DNA of 64,000 bases from Diprion similis (Eukaryota > Arthropoda > Insecta > Hymenoptera > Diprionidae): the NCBI RefSeq assembly GCF_021155765.1, contig NC_060116.1:5332001-5396000 (forward strand). The letters are read 5' to 3'. Positions 23,791-64,000 of this stretch are shown piece after piece; position 1 is the stretch's first letter; each line of letters starts with the position of its first letter. The notes beneath the pieces are model-generated. The model was given only the letters and a program-made list of their open reading frames with translations. It was not told where the DNA came from and did no database searches. The translations under genes and the position numbers were made by a program.

Positions 23791-26538
23791 TTTGAGTATT
23801 CAAGTTTTAACTGACTAAAATGTTAAGTAAGGATTCGCAAATCCAACAAGATATCTCATTAGGCGTACGTCTCGATAAAACGGTTGCGATGCAACTATGT
23901 AAGTGGAAGTTGCGGATTTTACTGGTCGCTAAGAAACCCCGGATTTCTCTACAGTTCGACAGTCAAGCTTTGGACTGAGAATATTTCTACAACTGATGAA
24001 AAGAGTTGGCAAATACAAATTGTGCGTAAAATCGGTATTCTTGCACGTTAGGAATACAGACTGTTCAATTTACTGTATTTCCTTGTCTGAAGTTAGTTAA
24101 AAGTACTCCCCTCCATACATTTATTCCACTGATACATATACTAAATGGTAGTTAAATCTGGATAAATCGGGTTCGCAAAATGTCTTCGCCGCATTGTGGC
24201 GCTAGTAGTCATGTGCCAGGCTTACATATATCTATGTTGCACCGAATGTATTACATAGATATATCGGCATATTTATTTTTCTTGCCATGGTAATAGAATG
24301 CTATCCTTCTCTATCACCACCATGGCAGTGATTCGAGTTTCTATGCCCTAGTTGCTGTTGGGAAAGATGGAATTTTGCGCGCGTTCGACGACGATCGCAT
24401 GGTATTGTAGACCAAGCCTAATCCCCAACAATTTTATTAGAACCACGACACGGGACCAACTATTGTGCCCGCGCCTTTACGTAGGGTGCGTTCAAAAATT
24501 AGCTCCCAGTGATGTCAATTAACTTTTATCTCTTTTGCGCTGTCGAGTTCGTGAGTAGCTCTGACTCTGTCCTAGGGAGTTTTTAGCGCACTGCAAGCTC
24601 GTTTCGGAACGCACTCATAGAGTGGTGCGGCTATTCTATAGATTTGCCGTAAAATATATACCACAGCGAACATAACACGGTGGTAAAAATTAGAACTATT
24701 TTAGAGGACGCTTTTTGGAGTTCAGTTCACGCCAGCAAATGCATTGGAGTTCGGTCTCCTTCCCTTCAGTCTTCCTGGACGGGACCATCAAATTAAACAT
24801 GGCGCCTGCTAGGTTATTGTCGTGAGTGATCATTTATTTTCCTGGTGTTAATGTGAAAATTTCACAGGTTTTCCGGGTCGATGCGGAGCGCGGCGCGTAC
24901 GGGAAGGCGTCCCGGCCTCGTTCGCCCCGGTTTAAACGTAACTCTGTAATCAGAAGGCCAATAAAACATATAAATTAAATTGCATAAACAGTGGGTTGTG
25001 GGTATACACACCCTGACGCGAGATCCCTTAAGTATATCCTCAGCTTTATGGGTTTCTCCTATATTTGTGACGTAGTTATTAGTTTCATATTGACTGTTGT
25101 TCACCCTCGCAAACAAATACTCTGGGTGATTGGTGATAATTGTATATTAAAACCCAAAAATGCCGAGGTTTGGTACAGTGTTTTCTTCAGTGCGATAAGA
25201 GCCACCATCGGCTGCTCGAAGATCACTTTGGTAAATATATAGATTTTATTTCTCTGACACTTTATTTCACGGTCTAATCTGTAAACTTTCATATCTGTCA
25301 CGTGATGAGATCAACGGATGATAAGTTTTTGTTTCGTTTATGTTATTTATGTTTTAATGCATCTCAAATATGGCAGTGAGTGAACCTCGACATTAAAACA
25401 AGTCAATTAGTATGCACATCATCACACTAACCTCTATCATTCATTATTTTACAATAATCTATCCAATTAGATTTTATGCGAAATTTTATTCACCAGTTTC
25501 GACATATTTAATGACCTGAGAAACGTACAGTCAATTACCAATTCAGTGATATCCATGCTAGTAGTCGAAGAATATTTCATTTCATCTTTGACTATGTTGA
25601 CAGAAAATCAGTAAAAAAAAAAGTCAATAATACTGAATTTCAATTTCCAAACATCTTTCAACTCTAATAAAATTTATAAATTGGCTCGACTTGGCCTTCA
25701 CTATCAATAGATTTAACAGGTTATTGCGTCAATATGCCTGCTGTTTTTTTTTTTTTTTTTGGTAATTTCTTTTGCATAAATTACCAAAGTATAGGCTCCA
25801 TCTCTATATTCGAAAAAATATTAACTAAATAATATGAAATAACACTTTTGATCTTAATTATATTTATATTGGTCAAAAGTTATAAAAAAATAAAAGCAAT
25901 GTCAAATTTCTTAATATTATGATTTGTGGCAAAAACCATATGCAACTGATGTCTATCTATCTTGTGGTTTACCAACATACTGGTAATGTTTTTGTCCATC
26001 CTCAAGATTTAGCTCCTTTAAACCTGATTGCATTTTGAAGAACTAGTTATGGTAACGCTCTCTGCTGTTCATTGGATCTTCTCTAAATTTTAATTCAACA
26101 TTGTATAGTTCTACATTCATTAAAAGCAAGAAAATGCACAATTGGTAATTTATATTTACGCGATCCTGCTTTCAAATATGAATCTTCGGGGTTGACAATT
26201 TTTCAAAATCGTTAAATTTATAAGTAATAATCAAATTAGAGAAATAACAAATCTGCTGCAGACGTTGTCCAGTGGCTGAAATTTTACTTCCATTGTAAGC
26301 TGTCTGAAGTGTAAAGATTGTACTTTTGGGCTATCATAGTCTTATAGTATACAGTTGATATCTTCTGAAGCAGTTTGCAGAGTTTTCAAATGGCTTGAAA
26401 ATTTCGTTTGTAAAATTATTCTCATCTATTAGCAAATAATGAAATGTAAAAGTGAAATCCAGCTGTATCAACAATAGCTGAAAACTATTTAGAGATCAAT
26501 TCTGTTAAAAAGGATAACAGCGGAAAGGCTTGGGCCTT
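23791..26538. other. Divergent region between Tim9 and slipper
   Basis: This 2.7-kb stretch has no supported coding exon. A G+C- and CpG-rich patch at about 24,870-24,940 stands out from the A+T-rich surroundings. Together with an ACATGGCGCC box near 24,797 it marks a likely promoter or non-coding first exon for slipper, Tim9 or both. Short frames here, including one of 84 codons on the minus strand, show no family resemblance. Confidence 0.4.
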
Positions 26539-42965
<16,427 letters not shown>

Positions 42966-45528
42966 CATTGGCTTATTTAAGGCGAAAGATGAAAATATCA
43001 AAGAGAACACTGCTGTGGATTATCTGAAATTGGTGACCCTCGGATCGTTTGTTAAATTGAAAAGGCTCGAGCCAAATACAACAATGCGGCTTTGTCATAC
43101 TTCGATCTCTTGGCCTTCAATTTACGTATAATTGATATATTTGTGGACCAGTAACTTGTATATCAACTATAAGGAAAATAATGGGTTGAACTAGATTGTT
43201 AATAAGAAACAATGATGCTCGTATAAATTACAGTTTGATATTTTCAAATTATGGAGTCGTGATATGACCAAAAATACATCGTATAATCATTGAAGTAATT
43301 ATAAGCTGGAACCTGCATTAAACACTGCCCTTTGTAAGCGAATATTGGTGAAAAACTTTGTTGTACAGTGTCTTTCTATCATAAAGAATTCATTCCAAAT
43401 ATGTGCAAGGCAATACTTGCTTGGTGTTCAATATTGAGGTTGATCAATACTGAGAAGCACAACATTCCATTGCATGATTAGAAATAGAGGTCATGTTATA
43501 GTCCTACCTTTACTGATCAAGTCATTTTATTCGGATTTTCCGTTTATTCAATTGACAAATGAATAGTGCATTTGCATTTTGAAAGCAAAATTTGAGAAAG
43601 TCATTGATATTTTGATAACTTGCAGTCAGTCCTGTTCATTCATTGATTGCATAAGCAAAAAGTAACAATGAGATGATTTGATCGGTGAAGCTAGGGCTGC
43701 CTTATGGCCTATGTAAGTATTTCATTGGCAGTTAGTACGGAAAATAGACAATAGTAAGCTCAAAGTTTTTTATATGTATTGAACGCGGTGAGAACCAAAG
43801 TCATTTGTCAAATACTATTGATTCAATATTGTAAAAATATTTATACGAACAGTGATAGAAATATCACAGTTTTATCAGGGTCAATGTGCTTTTGTTCTTT
43901 CATCTTTAGGCTGCTTTATTCCGTGTTTCCCATAATTGTTTATTACTGCACCTCCCGGTTTTACTGTCACAAATATCAATGCTTTTGAAAACTAAAGACC
44001 AGAAGGGCACGACATTCAAATAGCATTGGATGCTGCTATAATGAGGGCGCATCCCCGATTTCAACATGTAAATCCCATAAGGCAAGGCCTTGACATAACA
44101 GGGTAAACCACAATTGTTTCAACCTTGCCACGACTGGACGGACGTATCACCCAAATTGGAAAAAGAAGATAAAATCTTTGTGTTTTACGTCCTTCTGGCA
44201 GTATCAAAGAAAAAATGAGGTCGCTCATACCCTTCCTGCCGGAACTCGTCTTAAGGAATTTACAAGTTGGTAAGGGATATGCCCTTCTTATCCTTAGCCC
44301 TCGATATATTTCTTGCTCGACAGCATTCACAATTGTGAAATATTTTGTCTGCTGTGTCTTTTTGGTATGTTCAACCCTATGGATGAACTACACATTTTAT
44401 TTTTCGTATATGGATGTTTCAATAGTGTACATGTGGTTCTAAAATTCGCAAATCCAGGCCTGTATACTCTTATACAATTTGTAAGTTATTATTTTACTGA
44501 TGTGATTCCAATACTCTTGGGTTGTAACTTGATTGAAAAATTCGTCTAATTCTCATGTAAAATTTTATTTTGGTTACAAACGGCGTACCATTCCTTTCTA
44601 AATTCCATTAAAACGTTGCATTCAATCCTTGTATGCATTCATAGATAATTCTACTACACTATTCCAGTATTTTTTACAGATCAATATTAACAGCAGGAAT
44701 GATGGATACTTATAATAACAAATAGTCACTTTTGCACCGTGTCGTTTTTTCTATCTTTCAAAGCGGATAGTTTGATAATTTTATTATGTGTGTACACATT
44801 TGTTCACGCACGTGCCTCCGTGTATGCAAATATATCTAGATATATATATGTACTTGATAGATGTATATGCTTCGTGATGGTCTGCCATAAATATGTGCAT
44901 ATATTGTTGTTACATGTAATTATTTATCGACATAGCATAATGTGAAAAATTCAGTGAGTGGTATGGCTTGGTTTCTGTATAAATAACTTTTTCACCCTTA
45001 TATGTACAAATATGTGTACAGTATAGTATAATTGCCAAAACAAGTGGTGGATGTGTGATGAAAAAATAAGAAATATTTGCCATCTTTCTTTTGACACACA
45101 TTGTATATTATCAACATAATAATGTTCATGTTAGGAGTATAAACAATACATTGGCTCAGTTGTATAGCCTGTTTGTATAGTAATATAATTCAGAAAGGGC
45201 TAAATTCATTAATTGTTCATATCAGAAACTACCTGAAGCAGTAAAACTTTGATTAGCATTAGATTACGTTTCGGCACATTTTTCCAATCATCCTGGTTCA
45301 AGAAAGGCTAAACCTCTTATAGATTATGAACATGAGGGTTGTAGAACCAGCGTTACTTTAAAAACAGGCTAAATTTTGTACATTGTTATAACAGTTCATA
45401 TTTTTTACGGAATTTTTTTGAAATTCGTATTAATATAAAGTGTATCTAAATTTATCAATGTACTAATCATGTTTTATTAATTAGCACTTCATATAACGCA
45501 TGCTGTAAATAATTAATAGTTTGGAAGT

Positions 45529-45530
<2 letters not shown>

Positions 45531-45620
<90 letters not shown>

Positions 45621-45622
45621 GA

Positions 45623-45662
<40 letters not shown>
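45531..45662. repeat. Compound TA / CA microsatellite
   Basis: Alternating blocks of (TA)n and (CA)n, in the order GTGTG-(TA)n-CACACA-(TA)n-(CA)n-GAACACATACA-(TA)n. The open frame across it is an artefact of the repeat. Confidence 0.95.
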
Positions 45663-45668
<6 letters not shown>

Positions 45669-48600
45669 ATACTAAATATAGTTGGAAGTAAATTTAACAT
45701 CCGTACGTTCCTAATAAAAGCAAAGGAAGTACTGTGAGTTGAAAGGGAAACCTTCGATAATTAGTTAATACATACTTTCTACAAAATATTTTTAATATTT
45801 AATCAATCATTATTGTTGATTTAAATGTACAGAACTGCAATCAAAAGCCCTCTTCACTCTTGGCAATATTTCGCGTTGCATTTTATTGAAATCAAAATCT
45901 ATTTTATTTTATGTTTCATTTATGTTTAGTGCTGAAAACGCGTGGAATATTAAATTGTATGATTTTGTTATAAATTTTGTAATGAAACTATATTATTTAA
46001 TCGTGGTTATATTTCAACGACTTGAAGTTTGATAGAAGGTGAACATCAGTATTGTTATAGAATACGCCGCAATGTACATAGCTTATCAAGTTACGATAAC
46101 AAAATCAATTCCGTAGTCTTCGAGAAGGGTGCATGATCACAAATTACTGTACACTCATAGATAAATTTTAGTATTTTGTAAGAAAATATGGTTTCGTCAT
46201 ATTTTCAAGTAGACTTTATTGCAGACGAATCAATTCATTTCAAATGTATGTTAGACAACACTTACAATTTCGAAATTATTCAAACAAAGTACTGATGAAT
46301 TTGATACTTTAGTTCTTGGTTCTACCAATTTATCTGAAGACACATATTTTAATGTTACGTAACAAAATTTTATTACGGAAATCTTTCATTGGAACAATTT
46401 AAAAGTTTCTCTATAACATATATTGTGTGAAAATCGTTGCACCAGGATTAATATTCCCACATATTTTACAAGCCATGATACTTACAGTGTGGGTACATTT
46501 TTTCTTTTGTTGTTACACTGATATCAAAGTTGAGAAATATAATGAAACACCACTTCTCGAAGATCTGCTTGTCTCTAATGCATACAAAATTTTGCGGTGC
46601 TAGAAATGGCGTACTTAATTAATATAAGTATTTAAAAAAATTCAATATGCTTCCAAGAAACACTTGAATTATAGAAGAAATATTAGATCATTAATCGCTA
46701 ATAATAATAATTATAACGACATAATAATTATTATTGTCATAGTAATAATTTGATCACAAATAATACTCGGCAGCTATAAACGTATTGATTGTGTAATGGC
46801 GCTTGTTCGCCGACAGTGCTAGTCTAAGCTATATTTATTTTTTATATTACGAACTTGTTTAGTACATAAGTAATTAATTCAATTGCGCATTTAATTCAAT
46901 TCCATTGTAATAGCTTAGATGTTAAGTATTCTAGAAATACATGGTCAGAGAGTGCTGAGTAGTAGTGCTGTAGTGGTAAGAATTTGTGCATATCCACTTG
47001 CAGCATATGTTGGTATATATTATACCAATTGGATTATAGATTCATAAAATTTAGATTTATTATAAATATATCCACAGTTGTTGAAGATTTCAGTAAATCA
47101 TCGTGAAATAGCTATGACAAATGGATTATACCAACTTCTAGTAGTACCATTTCCACAGGGAACCAAGCATCATTTATTATGTGATACTTTATTGCAATAT
47201 TCAGCACTCTTGACTCTGCTGTACTTATACTCTACTATGTAGATATTTTTAGAATTAACTTATTTTCGAACTACATTCCTTTTGCTATTGTAAACATTAC
47301 AATATTGAAATGGAAGAATACATGCTGACTACTCAGTGTCTGCAAAATTTCTTAAGGCTCCCTCTTGTTTGCTCCTATGTACGTGTGAATAAGTTATGTA
47401 AACATACTTTATATAAAATAGGAATCAAAAATATTACAGTTTATTAGAGTTTGGAAGCAATTATGCAAACAAATGTGAGGTATACAGTTTTTCAGACATT
47501 CTGCTCAGTCTTTGAATATTGCAGGAATTCGATAATGATGTTAGTGCATTGTGTATCGGAGGTAATATTCAAAATGTCTGATAGCTAGTGATTGGCAGAT
47601 GAAAAAATGCAATATTCGTATATCTTATACATATAATACAACAGATGGCAATCAATAATAAACCCTATCACTTTTTTTCCCTGCACCATTAAAGCTAATT
47701 CACGAAGGAAAGAAAATTGAAAGTTACTGGTCTTACGGTGTTGATACACCAGTGAAAATCATTTTCTCAATTACTTGAAAAATTCTGACATTTTAGCTGT
47801 AACCACTTTGAATATTCTAAAAAGTTTTTCGGACTAAGACTTCAGAGCAAAGTTTTTCGAAATAAATCAGAGAACGATTAAAATACTAAGGTAAAATGTT
47901 GAGGGAAATGAGGATTTTTCTACCATAAATTCAAACTGTCTCCAACGAATTTTCGGATAAAACTGTTCACTAGGATCATAAAACAAATTATAATTCTCCG
48001 AAAAAAGAGAAAATGTAGCTCCGCAGTTATGATGAAAATAAAAAATAACATTCATGTGAAAACTGTACAGAACCTCATTTAATAGGGCTATTGTTATAGG
48101 AACGTAACTATTCTTACAGTTGCTGTAATTTGATTAGAACTCGTTCATATAATATATTGAAATTCGACAAACCACTATCCTGTTACAGTTGTAGTCATCT
48201 CACAATGATATCCAACTAAATGAACTTAATGACCACTATCCTACTGTATTTACATCAGTACCTCTCATCGGCTATCACTCAATACGTATTTAGTTTGTTC
48301 TGAAAATTAAATTCCAATTCAAGTTGTTGCGAGTAAAAGTTATACCTTAATAATACAACTGGTGCCTGTATCATTTCGTATAAACTACTTCACAGAGAAA
48401 CTAAATGCATAAAGCTTCGTAGTTGGAACAGTACCGATACTGGGAGTAACGGTCAATTTAAAAAATTACTTCTAACAGCTTCTACTGTAGAATCTCAACT
48501 TTTTCACAACGTTAAGAAGTCTACTTAAACAATTTTCTTTTTATTGCTTGCATCCCTGATAGCCCATGCTTATGTTTGAAAATTGAAAGAAATGTAAAAA

Positions 48601-50073
48601 TATATTCAAGTTAGTCTTATTTTCTATAGAGAGGTCTATTTTGAAAACTGATCATTTTGTAGTAAGTATCTAATTTTTCTCAAATGTCGCATCCTACATC
48701 CAATTACAAACTGCATGCACGCAGTAAAGATTCTATTTTATTTGACAGTTTGATGCTACTGAATTATAGTACATGCAGTGCTCATATGTTAAATTTCCCG
48801 CGTAGTTATTTCAATTTGAATGTACGAAAAATATGAATATGAAATGGTTATTTTTACAATAACGGAGCATATTTCAACTGATTAACAGCAAGAGCTCTCA
48901 ATTACTCATATCCTCAACCTTTTACAATAGACAAACGTAAGTAATAAAATCATTTTATAATTAAGAGAAGTATTCCTAAAGATTAAAAGTTATTTGAACA
49001 CGTTTTTTTTTCACTGGTAGAATACATATTACGGAAATGCACTTATAGTATTAAAAAATGTGGAAATAATATGTATTATCAGCAGCCAATTGAAATTGAT
49101 AATTATTCGACAAGCGCCTTATTATGAAATATGTAAAAATTGGTTCACAATTCAAAACACCAGAGATCATTTGCTCTTGATGTTTTCATTTTAGGTATAC
49201 TATAGAAAAGTAAAACAAATATCAATATATACACTATGAACCTGTTTAGCTTATTCAAATTTTTACCAACCGAACCTCATGTGGGCTTTGAACTTATAAA
49301 AACTTGTAGTTATCAAAAAATCTTCAATTGTCAAGTTTCGAAACATGAGGCTACATGGATTATGAGATTATACAATGTATTGTGTGAGAAATTGATGTGT
49401 ATATTGCAATTTCATAATAATGAGATTGCGTAGAAGTGAAATCGACTTGCACGCTATATTCCACAGTACATACTAATATTGTGATCCAAGACATTGGGCC
49501 GTGAGATATTGGTCAAATAGTTTTCTTGGATTTAAATGCGTTTCACAAAATTTGTAATTCTACGAGATTTTCAGATTTAATACCATCACAGATCAAAGAA
49601 CATAAGCAACACCTTTATTTGCATTAAAAAATGTATTTTCCAAGCATTGTATGTACATTGTATTGTAAATATCTTATTATAAAGAATTTTAAGTAGCAAC
49701 TTGAATCTATTATAATTATTATTTTAACAATAATACATGATCATATTCTACAGGTGACATTAATAAACAATTTGAAATCATTTTCACAGATTCGATGTTA
49801 ATTGCCAAGACATCATGAACGCCTGAATAAAATAATCAGTTTGTAGATTTCAAGATGATTAGTTTGGAAATAAGTATCATGTAGTGAATAGGAACGTCTG
49901 TTTTATACTTTTACGTTCATCAAGCATCCAGAAATCTCAAATGTGTTCTAAAACTCGGTAGAGTCTGATCACGGTGTAAGAATAATTATACCGTGAGTCT
50001 GATACATGCAATCCCATAATGCAGTGAAGTGGCACGTATTATGAAGGTTGAAGCGGGTATGTATGTAAACCGT

Positions 50074-50104
50074 CGTTGACTGAAGAATGTATCTTCAGTC
50101 AACG
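50074..50104. repeat. Perfect 13-bp hairpin
   Basis: CGTTGACTGAAGA at 50074-50086 is exactly complementary to 50092-50104, with a 5-nt loop. GTTGACTGAGG recurs nearby at about 50140. It lies about 1 kb upstream of the pecanex start. Confidence 0.7.
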
Positions 50105-50928
50105 AAAGCGTTGACTTGTAATGTGTCCTAGCTGATTCTGTTGACTGAGGTCAATGCTGATTCTGACTTATATTATAAGAGATTATATCATTTGTGAAAG
50201 TGGTGATAAGCGTCATCTAAACCAGTTAAAATGCAGCTGTAAACGGAAAAGCTTCTTTTCACGAGTGAAAAATGAGTCGGAATCAGGGCCAGCTATGCAG
50301 CAGCTTTTGAATCGGCGGAAGCCGTCTATATACTCCACATACAAACTATTTCAAACTTCTGTATTTCGTCACTTTTAATTCAAAGCACATGACCAGCTAC
50401 GCACATAATCGTCAGAAAAATAATAGAATTACAATTCGTGAAATGAATCGAGCTATTAACATAGGTATAGCGTGAATCCTAACCTATACAATTATTATAA
50501 CGAGCTGTCATACTTAAGTACACTTCACTAACAGCAATAAGGTAAAAATTGATACCATAAAATTATAACAAAAATCTGTTACACTATACACTTCTATACT
50601 TAGTAGCTGAATAAATTTTGTAATACACATTGTAAAGAAGTACCCGGCAGTACACTATTCTTCAGGAACGGAATTGCCGTTCAACACGGATAGTTTGTGA
50701 TTTGTATATGGCGCGCAAATACTTCCTACCAATATGGCCGATCTAATACTTCATCTACTCTCCGCGGGCTACTACCCCGCGCCTATAATGCTACTTTTGG
50801 CTTCGTCCATGAGTTCGTGGTCATGCGTTTGCCAGACTCTACTTGTCAAACTCATAGGTATACCTGTCTCAGGATTTGAGTGGCTCATCTTACAAAATTA
50901 GCGTATTTCATGACAGTCATGGATGGTC

Positions 50929-50941
50929 CAAGATGGCGACG
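50929..50941 (+). promoter_or_regulatory. AAGATGGCG element upstream of pecanex
   Basis: The CAAGATGGCGACG string resembles the YY1/Pleiohomeotic-type box common in metazoan housekeeping promoters. It lies about 185 bases before the pecanex ATG, in a local rise in G+C. The assignment rests on motif and position only. Confidence 0.3.
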
Positions 50942-51103
50942 AGTCAATTAGACGTAAGATTAGACTGTACTATAAAATAAACTTGTGGTAGACGTAAGAG
51001 CGGGAGTAAAAATGTCGTGTACCACGTTACCACACTTCCGATTTTAGTGAATGTGAAAAATGATAAGTGACACATAGTTTATAAGAAAATGAGAAAATGG
51101 TGA

Positions 51104-62937
<11,834 letters not shown>

Positions 62938-64000
62938 CTAGAATTTTTAAGGATTTCGGTAACACTTGATAACCTACAAGGAGTTATTGTGGAGTTTCCT
63001 ATAACAATAATCTATAAACTTGTCACATTCATTGCCATTGCCTAATAAGTTTTGCAAGACTTGTGTGCAAATGTTTAGCTATGTTACTTAGAGTAAGATT
63101 TATTGAACTAGATCAAGTTTGAGAGATTAAATAGAGTTGATATATTTCTTGTTTAATATTATTTAGTCATTCAAAAACTCCGTGTCAGCTCTAATTCTGC
63201 AATCAAAATTATATTATTTCATATTTCTTTAATTACTGTTGTCATTGCATCGACGATGAGTGCGAGTTTCCTGTGAAACTGTAATAGTATAATTTATGTT
63301 CAATGAAGTTTTTGTAAAACAGTCTTACGTTTTTCGCTTCGCAGACTTTCTATTCATTACATTGCACTATCAACTGAATACTTTCATGAATAACTTCTTA
63401 AGTATCCATGCGTAAGTACTTCTTTGCAATATTTACTTCAAGTTCAATATGAAGTTCTTAAGTTATCAATGATTTATAATCGTCGAATTTTGACTTTTGT
63501 TTAATTATTGTGAATGATGTTAACTGTTATTTTATAATTTTATAATGACCAACCATCATTTGCTTTGATTTGTCAAAAAATAAAACTTGAAATACATGGA
63601 ATTCCAAATAATCGAGTAATTAGAAACTTTGCACTTGAAATGCAACTGTTTATGCGAACATTTTCAAATAAAGAATAAAATGAATGGCAAATTTTTGTAA
63701 ATTAATATTTTACATTGTACGGTATGAATGATGCTTCTTAAATTCAGATCTCATTCAATATCGTAGATGTAATTTGAAACTCAAAAATGAAATATTTTAT
63801 TCAATTATTAATCTTTTACAGAAACTAAATAGTTTGAAAAATACTAATTCTTTTCGCACTTTTATCAAAGCATTGATATTTTTTTACAATTGTCTTCGCC
63901 AGACTAGCAACACTACAATGTCTCACTTTGATATACCGTTACGTATTTTTTCTTTCGATTTTTATACATCTTTGAAAGTTGCAGAAATAACGTTAGTATA
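62938..64000 (+). other. pecanex 3' UTR and downstream DNA
   Basis: No coding exon is visible to the end of the window. Candidate AATAAA signals at 63579-63584 and 63667-63672 would give a 3' UTR of 0.65-0.75 kb. Confidence 0.5.

Noticed and set aside
24862..25116. 84-codon minus-strand frame across the CpG-rich patch
   Set aside because: The frame is open mainly because of the G+C-rich patch. It has no family features and does not connect to Tim9 exon 1.
44061..44330. 89-codon minus-strand open frame with fairly protein-like composition
   Set aside because: No recognised motif, no flanking exons in phase, and no clear promoter or polyadenylation signal. Mentioned in the intergenic entry but not called a gene.
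45534..45737. Open frame with long Tyr-Ile and His-Thr runs
   Set aside because: Produced entirely by the TA/CA microsatellite.

Overview
The window is A+T-rich animal nuclear DNA with GT-AG introns, long introns and spaced AATAAA signals. Gene content points to an insect: a mixed-lineage kinase of the slipper type, a full-length pecanex, a small Tim, and a methyl-CpG-binding-domain (MBD) protein fused to an F-box. A holometabolous insect, possibly a hymenopteran, fits, but nothing in the sequence settles the order. I assembled exons by hand, requiring splice sites and codon phase to agree across every junction. All five main gene models close in frame.

Layout. (1) 2196-16388, minus strand: a ten-exon gene for a 1244-residue MBD - PHD finger - F-box - leucine-rich-repeat protein. 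Its 3.1-kb third intron holds a second spliced coding unit on the same strand (12045-13259, coiled coil), which is either a nested gene or an alternative 3' end. The intron at 4353-6783 carries a 449-bp foldback element. (2) 19574-21944, plus strand: a GPATCH2L-type protein that has no G-patch, with a long inverted repeat in its last intron. (3) 22886-23790, minus strand: the mitochondrial intermembrane-space chaperone Tim9, whose only coding intron appears to be GC-AG. It is tail-to-tail with GPATCH2L and head-to-head with the kinase. (4) 26539-42965, plus strand: slipper (SH3, kinase, leucine zipper, CRIB-like segment) with two alternative C-termini, one made by reading through into a Ser-rich 1.35-kb exon extension and one by splicing about 8 kb to three distal exons. 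(5) 51125-62937, plus strand: pecanex, sixteen exons, 2270 residues, with a foldback element in one intron and a repeated HPQSLE motif.

The non-coding stretches are mostly featureless. They hold a TA/CA microsatellite (about 45.53-45.66 kb), a pre-miRNA-like hairpin at 38.7 kb, a short perfect hairpin at 50.1 kb and scattered homopolymer runs. I saw no rRNA, tRNA, CRISPR array, viral gene or autonomous transposase. The genes do not form one pathway. JNK signalling (slipper) and Notch-pathway membrane biology (pecanex) sit next to each other, with chromatin and mitochondrial-import genes upstream.
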